Part shown: positions 48,340 to 57,958 of the stretch, piece by piece
How the letters are laid out: every line of letters starts with the position of its first letter
Position numbering within the stretch: position 1 is the first letter of the stretch
From: Nocardia tengchongensis
GTDB taxonomy: Bacteria > Actinomycetota > Actinomycetes > Mycobacteriales > Mycobacteriaceae
Reading direction: 5' to 3'
DNA length: 64,000 bases
Assembly (NCBI RefSeq): GCF_018362975.1
Contig: NZ_CP074371.1
Coordinates: forward strand, 5,518,001 to 5,582,000
The notes under the pieces: generated by a model
Told to the model about the DNA's origin: nothing
The model's input: the letters and a program-made list of their open reading frames with translations, nothing else
The model's database searches: none
Translations under genes and position numbers: made by a program

Positions 48340-48546
48340 CTAACCTCCCCACCAGGTTCGTTCGTTTTCGACGATGTCAGTAATGGCCGCGGATCCATCG
48401 ACGCCATCGGATGACGCATGAGTTCGTTGAACGGTCTGGTCCAGCTGATGGATCCGTAGGGCCGGACCGGTATTCGCGGTCGGGTCACGCTCGCCTGCGA
48501 CAACACGTACCAGCGTTGAGATGTTACGTGCCAGGTTGCCGCGCAC
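48340..48546 (-). CDS. Hypothetical small protein
   Basis: 68 aa from a GTG: RGNLARNISTLVRVVAGERD, PTANTGPALRIHQLDQTVQR and ITDIVENERTWWGG. No strong ribosome site. The amino-acid pattern is plausible for a soluble protein, but no family is recognised. Confidence 0.35.
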   Translation of the reverse strand: MRGNLARNISTLVRVVAGERDPTANTGPALRIHQLDQTVQRTHASSDGVDGSAAITDIVENERTWWGG

Positions 48547-48648
48547 GGCGCAGGAAGATTCCCGAAGCGGGTAGCCGATCCTAAGCTGCGGGATACCGTT
48601 GTCGAAAGGTTGTCATGGCTGCTCCGGAGCGTGGGGGGTGATTGTCGT

Positions 48649-48885
48649 ATGACGGCGATGGGCCGTGACCCGGACTCCGAATTCTTCGGATTCATCCAAA
48701 CCTCCGACGGTGAATGGCTCGCCATCGACCGCAACGGCACACCCGTGCCGATCGAGGACGCCGATGCGTGGGCATATGAAGTCGCCTCCGAGCGCGCCGC
48801 GCTCGAAGCTGCGCGCAACACGCAACTGGAGGCGCCCGTGTTGGATGTGGAGCCGCTCTCGGTGCGTGATAGCGAACAGTCCTGA
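48649..48885 (+). CDS. Hypothetical small acidic protein
   Basis: 78 aa from the ATG at 48649 (GGGGGG upstream). DSEFFGFIQTSDGEWLAIDR and NGTPVPIEDADAWAYEVASE form a small beta-rich unit; the rest is acidic and helical. No named family. Confidence 0.55.
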   Translation: MTAMGRDPDSEFFGFIQTSDGEWLAIDRNGTPVPIEDADAWAYEVASERAALEAARNTQLEAPVLDVEPLSVRDSEQS

Positions 48886-49503
48886 CAGTCATCTCGGCTA
48901 GGTTCAGGGCGTTTGCCGCCATGACCGAACCTAGAAGCGAACTCGGCCACCTTCTCACGGCTCCCCACACTCCCTACCTCAAGACGTCACAGTGATGAAC
49001 CGCCAAAGGTCCTGAGCCGGAACCGCGTGTGGCCCTGAGTAGTTGGCGCCATCACCTGGCTTGTTTCTCGTGACCTGTGTTCGACGATGTCCGCCGCCGG
49101 CAAGTCCGGCGCCCGGGCAATGTTGCCGAGGCGCAACAACCACCAGGAAAGGAAGCCCCCACCCACGCGGTCGGCCTCTGTTGCCTGCGCGGTCAGTTCG
49201 CCGATACAACGGCCCGACGTTCCTTGCCGCGCCTCCTGCGCGCTATCAGACAGATCGTGCAACTTCTGTTCAGGGCCCGCCGTGGGTGGTTATGGGCTGC
49301 CGATGACTCGGAGCTTCATTCCGCCCCGCGACCAGGCACGCGTACTCGTCCGCCACGTTCGCAGGGTGGCTTCGTGAATTCCGCCAAGCGACAACCCTTT
49401 CCCCGTCAGCAGCGGATCAGGTCAAACGTCACTGACAGAACAGGACGGTATCCTGAAGGTCGCGAGGGACTGACCGGGCAACAAGCCTGTCAGGAGCATT
49501 TTT
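48886..49503. other. Intergenic region before integration module
   Basis: No gene is supported. Short minus-strand frames (for example RVGGGFLSWWLLRLGNIARA at about 49100-49160) may be remnants. A possible left attachment region for the element at 49.5-51.5 kb would lie here, but no direct repeat with the right side was found by eye. Confidence 0.3.
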
Positions 49504-49761
49504 ATGTCCGAACACCCTCGTATTCAACGCGATGCCACCGACACGGGTGCCGGAGAAGCGTTGCGACGCCTGCTGGTCGAGCCGACCATATCGATCCCTG
49601 ACGCGGCCAGACTCCTCGGGATCGGACGTTCCACCGTCTATGCCGCGGTCAAATCGGGTGAGCTACCCGCTATTCGGGTCGGCCACCGAGTGCGCATTCC
49701 GTCCAAATGGATTCGCGAGGCACTACGTGTCGATGACGAACCGGACATCGGCACACGGTAG
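49504..49761 (+). CDS. Excisionase / helix-turn-helix DNA-binding protein
   Basis: 85 aa with AGGAG before the ATG. The central SIPDAARLLGIGRSTVYAAV, then KSGELPAIRVGHRVRIPSKW is the HTH_17 excisionase motif used by integrative elements. About 360 bases upstream of the integrase. It would direct excision or transcription of the element. Confidence 0.9.
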   Translation: MSEHPRIQRDATDTGAGEALRRLLVEPTISIPDAARLLGIGRSTVYAAVKSGELPAIRVGHRVRIPSKWIREALRVDDEPDIGTR

Positions 49762-50119
49762 AGCTTCTTCAACTGGCCGACGCAGCATTCCGCCGTCCGC
49801 CGCCGCGCTCGTTCACCACGTAGTGCAGATCCTGCGTCTGGACAACGGGAAGGTCCCACTTCCGCTCGGTCGAAGGGTAATCCCGCGGCCTCATACCTGT
49901 CCCCCACGAACGGACGGTGAGGTGAAACAACGGCACGCGACCTTGCGTGTTGGTGCACCCGCCTTCCTGCCCCTTCCGCACATCGCCGATGTCTCTGCGC
50001 TCGGAAATGATTGTGCCCAAACACAATTCGCCACATCCGGTTGGCCATCCGAGTGGTCGCCTGCCCGAGTCGACACCGCCGATCTACCCCGCCATCTACC
50101 CGCACGGAGGAGGCCCAGC

Positions 50120-51534
50120 ATGTCCGGAACCCACCGCCGACCAGTAGGAAACGCCGGGCCGAGCCGATCAACAAGCACATCGCGAAGAACGGCACGGTGA
50201 CCTATCGGTTCCAGGTCGACATCGGGACAAAGCCTGACGGTACTCGCAACCGACAGCAGTCCACCTATCGAACCCTGGCCGAGGCACGGCGCGAATATCG
50301 TCGGATCACAACAGAAGTCGCACGCGGAACCTACACCCACCTCGTGGAGCTCACCGTCGACGAAGCGTGTGACCAGTGGCTGGCCGATCGTCGTAGAATC
50401 CGGCGGAACTCACTCGAGCGCTGCCGCCAAGACCTGAAAGCGGTACGCCGCCGACTCGGCAGCAAGAAACTGGCGCACCTCACCAAGCAGGACGGGGATA
50501 CTCTCGTGGAGTGGATGCTGACCGAGGGACGACGCTCCCCCCGGCAGCCTCGGCCCGACAGCCTGGTGTCACAGGTCGCAGAGGTGATCGCACGCCACCC
50601 GGAAGGCATCTCGACCGCGGAACTCACGGCCGAGTTCGGCAGGGACGTCCATCACTGCCTAGCCGGCCTCGTCCGGGCGGGCCGAGTGAGCCGCCCTCGA
50701 CGGGCCGTCTACGTCCTGGCACCACCGCCGGTCACCGCCGTGGCGCCTCGGGGCGTCAAGCCGGTCACGGTCAGGTCGACACTGACCACCTTCACCATGA
50801 TGGTTCAGTCCTATGTCGATCAGGGCGCCCTGCCGCGCAACGTCATTGCGCTGGTGGACCGGCCAGCTGACGACATCACCGACAACGATGACGACGAAAC
50901 GAACGCGAAGTCTTGGACCATGAGCGAGGTCGAAATCTTCCGAGCCGCGATCGCCACCGAGCGCCTCGCCGCGTGCTGGCTGATGTCGTGTTACGGGATG
51001 CGCCGCTCGGAAGTGCTGGGCGTGCGGTGGCATCGGCTCGATGCCACCGCGTTGCGGGTGCGCCGGGGGCGGGTCGCCATCGGCAGAGAGACCGAGGAGG
51101 GCCTGCCCAAGTCTCGCCGGAGCCGTCGCGACCTTCCGCCGCCCGCAGATCTCGAGGCCGCGCTGCGCGCGTTGAAGACCCGGCAGAAGGCGGAGTGCCT
51201 GGCACTGGGTGCATCCTGGTCCGACGATCGGCTGATCGCCGTGCACGAGAACGGGAGCCCGGTCCGGCCCGACTGGTATTCCGCCGAGTTTCAGCGAATC
51301 CGTCAGCGCACAGGACTGCGCCGAATTCCGTTGAAGGGGCTGCGGAACACCTCGGTGTCCCTGATGCTCGCCTCGGGGATCCCGGTGCACATCGTCGCAG
51401 CGTGGCACGGCCACGATCCAGCCATGTCGCTGAGCATCTACTCCGACGCCCATCCTCGCGATCTGGAGGCCGCGGCGGCCGCTCTGTTCGGGCCAGACGG
51501 TGCACGCGGGCCCTGGCAAATTGGCAAGTTCTAG
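50120..51534 (+). pseudogene. Tyrosine recombinase (phage-type integrase), frameshift near N-terminus
   Basis: The best start is the ATG at 50120 (GGAGG six bases upstream), but its frame ends soon. A one-base change near 50135-50150 joins it to the long frame starting TSRKRRAEPINKHIAKNGTV. The N-terminal arm and SAM-like domain (VDEACDQWLADRRRIRRNSL) are followed by an inserted winged-helix-like stretch (VAEVIARHPEGISTAELTAE) and then the catalytic domain: CYGMRRSEVLGVRW (first Arg), LKGLRNTSVSLML (K-x-x-R in place of H-x-x-R), AAWHGH and LSIYSDAH with the nucleophile Tyr. Without the frame repair, an alternative start further upstream at 50011 would give 507 aa. Confidence 0.82.
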
Positions 51535-51759
51535 GCAAGCCGGAGCGCCCGCACCCTCGCCCAGAGGGCACTAAATCACTTCCGACCAGCCGATATCGAA
51601 CGGAACAAGTTCATCGACCACTACATCACCGGTGTGCTCTACCCGCGAGACGCACTCGAGCTGGTGCGAATCCTGGTGGCGCTGTGCGTGCTGGCGTCCT
51701 GGACCGGGCTGGTGTGGCTCTCACGCCGCCGCGGCGCGAGAACTGCTGCGGCGAAATGA
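51535..51759 (+). pseudogene. C-terminal fragment of a membrane protein next to integrase
   Basis: Directly after the integrase stop and in the same frame the translation reads DIERNKFIDHYITGVLYPRD, ALELVRILVALCVLASWTGL, VWLSRRRGARTAAAK and stops at 51757. One membrane helix. It looks like the last 60 residues of a chromosomal gene cut off by the integration or by a deletion. Family not recognised. Confidence 0.35.
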
Positions 51760-51825
51760 CACGTTTACGCAGCTGGAGACATCATTCGGTCCCATTGGGG
51801 ACTGAGGGCGCCAGCCCGATGGCCG

Positions 51826-51849
51826 GGTGATCCGGAGTTCCGGATCACC
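51826..51849. terminator. Ten-bp perfect hairpin
   Basis: GGTGATCCGG-AGTT-CCGGATCACC, 66 bases past the membrane fragment. The rest of 51760-52425 contains nothing recognisable. Confidence 0.45.
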
Positions 51850-52425
51850 GCCGCAGGCCGCGTATTCGATATGCGGAAAGCGTCACGGATCGGCGGCACG
51901 CCGAAGGCGTTCCGTCCGTCCTGTGCCGTCCAGTCCGGCCTGTTCAGCGCTGTCTTGGCAGCTTCTTGGCAAGATGGAAACCGCATCTGAGCTGGCCGAA
52001 CAGAGACTTCGCGGCGAGACCGCTCGTCTGCCCCAACCACCGAATGGATGGGTCGAATCGGTACAAGACCGGCAGCCCACGCTCGGCAGGACGAGCCGAG
52101 TGCCAAGCGAGCAGTACCGGGCGAGGAGCCGACGCTGGGGGCACGTGGTGCCGCACCATATCCGAGTGGCCGGGGTAGGAGCCGAGCGAGAGCTGTTCGG
52201 GAGTTTCCGGTGTTCTGCCTGGAGCGCCGAATCGTCCTGCACGGCAACAACCTCATGGCCGGCGAGCAGGCGGATTCATTAGTCGCTCCCGACCCGACCG
52301 ACTATGGCGAGCCCACACCAGCTTGTTCCCGCGCGAGCACCCGATTACGTGACCGCTCGATAGTTCGACGCCGCACGCGCAGCGGATTGCTCGACGTTCC
52401 GGCTGATCGTTTTCCGAACACGCGA

Positions 52426-52453
52426 AAGGCCCGCAAGGTGATCTGCGGGCCTT
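52426..52453 (-). terminator. Hairpin after crystallin-like gene
   Basis: AAGGCCCGCA-N8-TGCGGGCCTT followed by TTCG on the plus strand; about 80 bases past the stop of the gene at 52533 and probably bidirectional. Confidence 0.65.
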
Positions 52454-52532
52454 CGTTCCGACTGGGCCGGGTAGCTGTTCGCCTCAGACCGTGAGAGCGG
52501 CGGTGATCTTGCGGGTCATCTCGGCGGTCGCG

Positions 52533-53132
52533 CTATCGGGTGGCGGTCAGGTGGAACGTGAACTGATTGCTTCCGGCCCGTTCGTAGGTCATGTTCTTGG
52601 GGAAGTTGGTCTCATCGGGGACATCCACAGCCGAGGTCTGGGGATTCCAGACGAAGTAGACCGAGCCTATGGCGGCATATTCGCCGGTCTGCTCGTCACG
52701 GACGTAGATCGCCGTAGTGACCGGTGGACCGCCGGCGGGCATGAAACCGGCCAACGCGTACTCGGGATCACCGGAGTGGGTGGCGATTTCGCCGACCTCG
52801 TAGGAGACGACCTTGAGGCTGTAGCGTTCCGGCGCGGCACCGGTGTCGCCCTGGAGGCGAACAGCGATGGCCAGCGTGGTCTTTTCGACCACGCGGAAGG
52901 TGGACAGGCCGCCGACATCGGTGATGTCGGGCGTATCGACCTCCCATTCCCGGTACCTGCCCGACTGGCCGTAATGCTGCCAGGCGAGCACCTTCACCAG
53001 CTCGCCCACTCGAACAGACCGGAATCGGTCGTTGAGATCACCGGGCAGCGACTCTTGCGTGCCGAGCTTGCAGGCAGACGGCTCCCCCACGTAGTCGACG
53101 TTGCGGTAGAACGTGGCTTCATCAACGCTCAT
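52533..53132 (-). CDS. Beta/gamma-crystallin-like domain protein
   Basis: 199 aa from an ATG with GGGAGAAG upstream. Residues 5-90 resemble a beta/gamma-crystallin repeat pair: ATFYRNVDYVGEPSACKLGT, NDRFRSVRVGELVKVLAWQH (the N/D-x-x-S calcium motif as DRFRS) and then REWEVDTPDITDVGGLSTFR. Residues 95-199 are a further beta-rich region (TLAIAVRLQGDTGAAPERYS to NQFTFHLTATR) with no named family. No signal peptide. Possibly a calcium-binding cytoplasmic stress protein. Confidence 0.65.
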   Translation of the reverse strand: MSVDEATFYRNVDYVGEPSACKLGTQESLPGDLNDRFRSVRVGELVKVLAWQHYGQSGRYREWEVDTPDITDVGGLSTFRVVEKTTLAIAVRLQGDTGAAPERYSLKVVSYEVGEIATHSGDPEYALAGFMPAGGPPVTTAIYVRDEQTGEYAAIGSVYFVWNPQTSAVDVPDETNFPKNMTYERAGSNQFTFHLTATR

Positions 53133-54185
53133 GGTTCTTCTCCCTGCGACTCACTTGGTGTCGGCACCGGACGAACCAACCGGTTGCACTCGCCTGCGAA
53201 GAAACCGACCGGCATGAACAACGCCCGAGATCCCTTGGCCCCGTCGGACTTTCGTCCGGCCGATCCGGTTTACGAGGATGCATCCGATCCAGTGGCCGAT
53301 TGCTGCGACCCCGATATCGGGACAGCTCGGACACGGCGCCTCGGTGGGCGCGGCGCGATCGATTTCGTCGAGGCGGGCGTACGCGCTTGGCCGGGGCCAG
53401 GTCGGGGCCGAACAGGCGGGCCACCACGCGGCGGCCCCGGATCCTGCCGACCGCGTGACCGACAACACCACCCAGCCCGCCAACACCACTGAGAACGGCG
53501 AACAGGTCGCCGAGGGGACGGCGCGTTCGGCCGTTGCCCCTTCTGGCGCATTCGGGTCGAGACCGTAAGCTGTTGCAAGACAGTGGATTGCAGCATATCC
53601 ACCCGCTTTTCGGCGAAAGCTACCGCCATCGCTGCTGGCCAAGCCATTGTCGTTGTTTTTCGCACCGTTTCTACCGGGACCCCAAGGTTCACCGACCGGT
53701 CGGGCCGGTTCTGTCCGGCATTCTGCACGACAATCTCGATCACTTAGCTAATTCCGAGATATCGGTGACCTTCTGTGCCTGGATACTCTCGATTCGTGCC
53801 ACCAGCTCGGTATTCGCCCTGTTCCGGCACGGGGTCTCGTTACGGTGCGGTGCGGGTGAGCCGATCGTGGAGCGCGGCGGGGATCTGGTGGTTATCGCGC
53901 CGCATTCTCATGTCGGATCATCCGGCCGGGGTCAACCGTGGACGGCCCCGGAATCGGTGCCCCGCTTCGCCAGCTCGAGCGGTGCATCGTGCTCGGCGGC
54001 CGGGTGGATCGGCTCCCTTTCGATCCCCCGGCCTGAGCGGCATGGGGACCGGCGAGGTGGAAAATGTTGCAGGGCTTCGGACTTGGACTGCCGGCCGTGT
54101 ACTCACGACCGTTCCCAGGCTGCTTCGGGAACTGAGGGAGGCAGGAGGCCAGGCCGGGTAGCGACTAGGTAGGGAGCGATCGTTG
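53133..54185. other. Region without a supported gene
   Basis: Frames from 53207 (MNNARDPLAPSDFRPADPVY) break after about 50 codons, and a second frame (RVTDNTTQPANTTENGEQVA) continues for another 30. It may be one frameshifted hypothetical gene, but no motif supports it. Confidence 0.25.
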
Positions 54186-54317
54186 GTGTCGTTTGGAATG
54201 AACTCAGGTGGCTTCGACCCGAGAGAGTTCGAAAAACAAGCACTCCAGCAGCTGCACGGCCACCTGCAGGGGCTTTGGGACACCTTCTTCCACGAATTTC
54301 GGGCGGATATGGCGTAG
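54186..54317 (+). CDS. Small hypothetical protein
   Basis: 43 aa from a GTG with GGGAG nine bases upstream: SFGMNSGGFDPREFEKQALQ, QLHGHLQGLWDTFFHEFRAD, ending MA. Amphipathic helices. No family recognised. Confidence 0.35.
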   Translation: MSFGMNSGGFDPREFEKQALQQLHGHLQGLWDTFFHEFRADMA

Positions 54318-54344
54318 GTCCTGGTTAATTCGCGGTTGTGCTGC

Positions 54345-54420
54345 GGCACAGGGTGGTTGGTGGTCGGCTTGGCGGCCGATGAGGTTGGTCGGCGTGCTGG
54401 AGGCTGGGGTTCGTGGCGAC
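54345..54420 (+). repeat. Inverted copy of repeat at 58755-58830
   Basis: The reverse complement contains CCTCCAGCACGCCGACCAAC, then CTCATCGGC-GCCA, as at 58765-58800 on the plus strand, with weaker similarity over about 75 bases. Both copies translate as STPTNLIGxQAxHQ. Confidence 0.6.
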
Positions 54421-54691
54421 ACGGGTGTTCGCGGATGAAGAGCTCGATAGGGGCCGTTGGCCTGCCTGCTGCGACCTCGCGCACCGGCTGGGCGTGGGGG
54501 TGAGTTGTCCCGACCCCGTCGCCGCGAATCACCGGGTCGAAACCGGACAGAACCGGAAGGGTAACGAACTGTGGATCCGTTGCCGAAGTGCCGCCGCCGG
54601 TGGGTTACTGGATATGTAGCGGTTGCCGCAGCAAGATCGGAATCCGTTGCAAGGTAACCCTTTTCATTCTACTTCGACTTGGAGTCGGCCC

Positions 54692-54946
54692 ATGGCACCT
54701 GTTCTCACCTCCCTTTCACCTTCTTCCGGCCCTGCGACGGTTTTCAGCTCTGTGGTGATCACCGGCTCCGGGTTCGCCAATGTCGGTCCTTTGTCCGTGC
54801 GGTTCGGTACCACCGCAACCACGTTCACCATCGACTCCGACACCCAGATCACGGCCATCTCCCCGACGGGGACAGGCACGGTGAACGTCACCGTCAAGGT
54901 GGAGCTGGACGGCACCAGCAACGGACTGCCCTTCACCTTTGTCTGA
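54692..54946 (+). CDS. Single IPT/TIG domain protein
   Basis: 84 aa from the ATG at 54692 (GGAG seven bases upstream). One immunoglobulin-like TIG domain: [57 protein letters not shown], and the end GTSNGLPFTFV. No signal peptide. It is the shortest of three TIG loci; the others are at 55493-55801 and 59852-63574. A hairpin follows at 54961-54994. Confidence 0.85.
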   Translation: MAPVLTSLSPSSGPATVFSSVVITGSGFANVGPLSVRFGTTATTFTIDSDTQITAISPTGTGTVNVTVKVELDGTSNGLPFTFV

Positions 54947-54960
54947 CGGCGGGTGTGGCC

Positions 54961-54994
54961 GGGCCGTCGGAGGGCAATTGCCTGCCGACGGCCC
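54961..54994 (+). terminator. Hairpin after TIG gene 1
   Basis: GGGCCGTCGG...CCGACGGCCC stem extended by an inner GGC/GCC, AATT loop. Nearly the same hairpin follows the second TIG locus. Confidence 0.7.
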
Positions 54995-55000
54995 GATCGG

Positions 55001-55024
55001 GGTTCCAGTAGAACTCACCGAAAT
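55001..55024 (+). repeat. Short repeat GGTTCCAGTAGAACTCACCG, copy 1
   Basis: The motif (GGTTCCAGTAGAACTCACCG AAA) recurs as variants at 56105-56130 (inverted), 57847-57871 and 63644-63670. Confidence 0.55.
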
Positions 55025-55492
55025 CCAACGATGTTCGACATACGCCCTGATCAGGGATTGGGCGTCGGTAGTCAGCAGCGCTCGCATCGGATGCGAGAGA
55101 GTCGCGTCTGATGCGAGTCCACGCTGAAGGGTGTCCGGAGACCTTCGTTCGCGAGACACCCTCCTCAGCAACGTGTTTCCGCAGTTCGAGCGTGCAACGC
55201 ATGCCGCCTGAGAAGCTGCATTGCCGGCGAACCCAAGGGTGGGCGCGATCGATGCTGATCCGCCGACATACACGCAGTTCGGGAACGAGGATCAGCGCGG
55301 CAATAGTGCCATGGGGCACCGACACGGTGGAATTTCGCGTGTATCGCGGCAGATGTCGGCTGTCTCCAGCACCGCAGGTGCTGTCGGGTGGCGATGACCT
55401 GTCAGCGGCGCGTTCCTGTGATCGTCGTGCCCATTCAGGTGTCGGCCGACTCGCCGACTGGACGCGGCGCCCGCGCGGCTGCGGCATCAGGA

Positions 55493-55801
55493 CTGGTCAC
55501 CGCCACCACCGCCGGTGGCACCAGCAACGGTGTCTCCTACACCTACGTCGCGGTACCCACTCTGACCACCATCACCCCGAACGCGGGTCCGGTGGCCGGT
55601 GGGACCACCGTGGTGCTCACCGGGACGAATCTGACCGGTGCGACCGCGGTCAGTTTCGGTGCCACCCCGGCAACCTCGTTCAGTGTCGACTCCGACACCC
55701 AAATCACCGCCGTCGCCCCCGCCGGGACGGCCGGCACTGTACTGGTCACCGTCACCACCCCGGGAGGAACCAGCAACGGGGTCTTCTACACCTACGTCTG
55801 A
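55493..55801 (+). pseudogene. 5'-truncated IPT/TIG cassette
   Basis: The reading begins in mid-domain ([20 protein letters not shown]) and continues through one complete TIG domain ([20 protein letters not shown] to SNGVFYTYV) to a stop at 55799. Upstream sequence in this frame (from 55388) is not TIG-like and has no ribosome site. It is most like domains 11-14 of the large gene at 59852, so it may be the remaining end of a similar multi-domain gene. Confidence 0.75.
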
Positions 55802-55815
55802 GGGCTGGTGTGGCT

Positions 55816-55849
55816 GGGCCGTTGGTAGGCGATTGCCTGCCGACGGCCC
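55816..55849 (+). terminator. Hairpin after TIG locus 2
   Basis: Fifteen-base stem GGGCCGTTGGTAGGC / GCCTGCCGACGGCCC with two G-U pairs and a GATT loop, 14 bases after the stop. Confidence 0.75.
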
Positions 55850-55967
55850 AATCGCGTCGCGGCCGCAGGTGTGGGAGCCGCCAGCGTGGGCGGCCATCGC
55901 CAGAGTGCTCGACAACCTCGGCTCACCTGGGCGCCGGGTGCGAGACGGCTACCGGGGTAGCCGTAGT

Positions 55968-55998
55968 ATCGGCGGAAAATACAACGGAAATGCTGGTC
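55968..55998 (+). repeat. Inverted copy of repeat at 58145-58178
   Basis: TATCGGCGGAAAATACAACG then GAAATGCTG; the reverse complement appears near 58148-58175 as CAGCATTTCCGGTTGTATTT then TCCGCCGGTACTA, with one insertion. The pair flanks the lipase gene. Confidence 0.6.
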
Positions 55999-56104
55999 AC
56001 AGGAGGTTTTTCGCCTGCGCGACGTCAGCCTCTAGCGTGTAACGGGATCGACCATGGTCCACGGTTTTCGCTCGTTGACTCGCGGCGATACTTCAAAGAC
56101 GCCC

Positions 56105-56130
56105 GAAATTCGGCGAGTTCTACCGGCACC
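56105..56130 (-). repeat. Short repeat GGTxxCxGTAGAACTCGCCG, copy 2 (inverted)
   Basis: The reverse complement reads GGTGCCGGTAGAACTCGCCG AATTTC, matching copies 1 and 4. Confidence 0.5.
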
Positions 56131-56331
56131 CCATCGTAGGAGTTCACGCGGACGCGGTCTTCGCTACCCACGACCGCCGAAACTACCGCCGGATTTCTCA
56201 GATCTGGACCCCACGGGCCTGGTTTCGCTGGCGATTACGCGACGCCACCGGGTCGAGTCGCGGCGGGGGGAACAGAGGTTCGGCGTTTCTTCGGCTAGGT
56301 CGCAAAGATCCGATAACCGTGCGTATATTCT

Positions 56332-56367
56332 GAAACACCCGAAACACCCGAAACACCCGAAACACCT
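56332..56367 (+). repeat. Four tandem 9-bp repeats (GAAACACCC)
   Basis: Three perfect units GAAACACCC and a fourth ending in T, about 50 bases upstream of the lipase start. Could affect promoter spacing or act as an operator array. Confidence 0.85.
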
Positions 56368-56414
56368 GATTCGATGCCCTGATTGCTTCACAATTGCAGG
56401 AAGGATCGAAAAAA

Positions 56415-57725
56415 GTGCGGAGCCGACTACTTGGATTGGCTGTAGCTTTGACAGGAACCCTCGTCATGATGGCAGGGGGCGCCGGGAACTCGGAACTACT
56501 CGCTAGGGGAGAACCTGCCGCAGCCGGTGACGACTTCTACCTGCCGCCGCCGCTACCGTCCGCACCGGGAACCATCGTGCGCACGCAACCGGCGGTGGTG
56601 GCTCTGTCCGCACCCGGAATGCCCGGCGTGGTTCCGGCCGCCGCGACGCGAATGATGTATGTCAGCAGCGATACCCACGATGCGCCGACGGCGGTCGTGG
56701 GCACCTACCTGCAGCCGACCGTGCCATGGACCGGACCGGGCGAGCGCCCGCTGATCGCGTATGCGGGAGGCACGAAGGGGCAGGGTGACGAATGTGCGCC
56801 GTCAAAACTGATGACGCAGATCGTCCAGTACCAGCCTCCGGCCGACATCACGTTCGAATACGATCTGCTGGCGATAACGTCCCTGCTCACCCGAGGGATG
56901 GCGGTGGTGGTCACCGACTTTCACGGCCTGGGTACCCCCGACGTGCACGACTACCTCAACCGCAAGGCACAGGCCTACGCCCTGCTGGATGCGGCGCGCG
57001 CCGCGGTGCAATTGCCCGGCAGCGGCCTCAACCCCGGCACGCCGGTCGCTCTCTACGGATATTCCCAAGGTGGGATGGCGTCGGCGGGAGCGGCCGAGCT
57101 GGAGTCGAGCTACGCTCCCGAGCTGAATGTCCGCGGTGCCTACGTGGGCGGTCCGGTGGTCGACGACGAATACTTCATCGGATACAACGACGGACGATCC
57201 CTCATGGCACCGGCCACCGCCTGGATTCTCAATGGCATCGCCGCCGACTACCCCGAAACGCGCCCGATTCTCGACGCCGAGCTCAATGACACAGGTACGG
57301 CGATTCTGCGTGAATCTCTGGGCAAATGCGCGGTCCCCACCGGCCTGGCCCAGGCACATCCGAACACCTCCGAATGGACCACCACTGGTGAACCGATCAC
57401 CGCGGTCATCGATCGGAACCCCGCGCTGGCATCGGCGTTCGCCGAACAGCGCCTCGGCACGCTCTCCCCGTCGATACCGGTCCTCACCGCCTCGGCCGCG
57501 AACGACGAGGGCGCGCCGTACGCGCCGGTGCGGGCGATGGCGGCGGCGTGGTGCGGTGACGGCGTGCCGGTCCAGCTCGATGCCAATGCCGAGATCCCGC
57601 CCGTCTCGGGCCCGGTGGGAACGCATGTGATGACGTTCTTCCCGGCGCTGATCGCCTCACAGCAGTGGGTGACCGACCGGCTCGCCGGCGCGCCCGCCCC
57701 GAACAACTGCTGGGCGCTGCCCTGA
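56415..57725 (+). CDS. Secretory lipase (LIP family)
   Basis: 436 aa from the GTG at 56415 (AGGAAGG upstream); an earlier start at 56394 would add seven residues. Signal peptide RSRLLGLAVALTGTLVMMAG followed by a disordered linker. The alpha/beta hydrolase core has YAGGTKGQGDECAPSK, GMAVVVTDFHGLGTPDVHDY, TPVALYGYSQGGMASAGAAE (nucleophile Ser in GYSQGG), VLTASAANDEGAPYAPVRAM (catalytic Asp region) and GTHVMTFFPALIASQQWVTD (catalytic His). Secreted triacylglycerol or ester hydrolysis is typical for nocardial members. Confidence 0.92.
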   Translation: MRSRLLGLAVALTGTLVMMAGGAGNSELLARGEPAAAGDDFYLPPPLPSAPGTIVRTQPAVVALSAPGMPGVVPAAATRMMYVSSDTHDAPTAVVGTYLQPTVPWTGPGERPLIAYAGGTKGQGDECAPSKLMTQIVQYQPPADITFEYDLLAITSLLTRGMAVVVTDFHGLGTPDVHDYLNRKAQAYALLDAARAAVQLPGSGLNPGTPVALYGYSQGGMASAGAAELESSYAPELNVRGAYVGGPVVDDEYFIGYNDGRSLMAPATAWILNGIAADYPETRPILDAELNDTGTAILRESLGKCAVPTGLAQAHPNTSEWTTTGEPITAVIDRNPALASAFAEQRLGTLSPSIPVLTASAANDEGAPYAPVRAMAAAWCGDGVPVQLDANAEIPPVSGPVGTHVMTFFPALIASQQWVTDRLAGAPAPNNCWALP

Positions 57726-57846
57726 CTCTGTGAGTTTCGGGACACGATGCCCGGCAGCCGAGATTCGGTGCTCTCGCCGATCCGGCTGTTGGGCATCACG
57801 CGTTCGAGCGCCAGGGTGAATTGCCCGGTCAGTCCGCATTTTTGAC

Positions 57847-57871
57847 GGTTCCAGCAGAACTCGCAGCGAAA
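57847..57871 (+). repeat. Short repeat GGTTCCAGCAGAACTCGCAG, copy 3
   Basis: A variant of the motif at 55001, located 120 bases after the lipase stop. Confidence 0.45.
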
Positions 57872-57958
57872 CCGCCAGCCTGTAACGAGGTTTGGGCCCA
57901 AACGATTCTGACCGCACACACTTTCGACCGCGTGTTGTTGGATCACCGAGGCACACAC

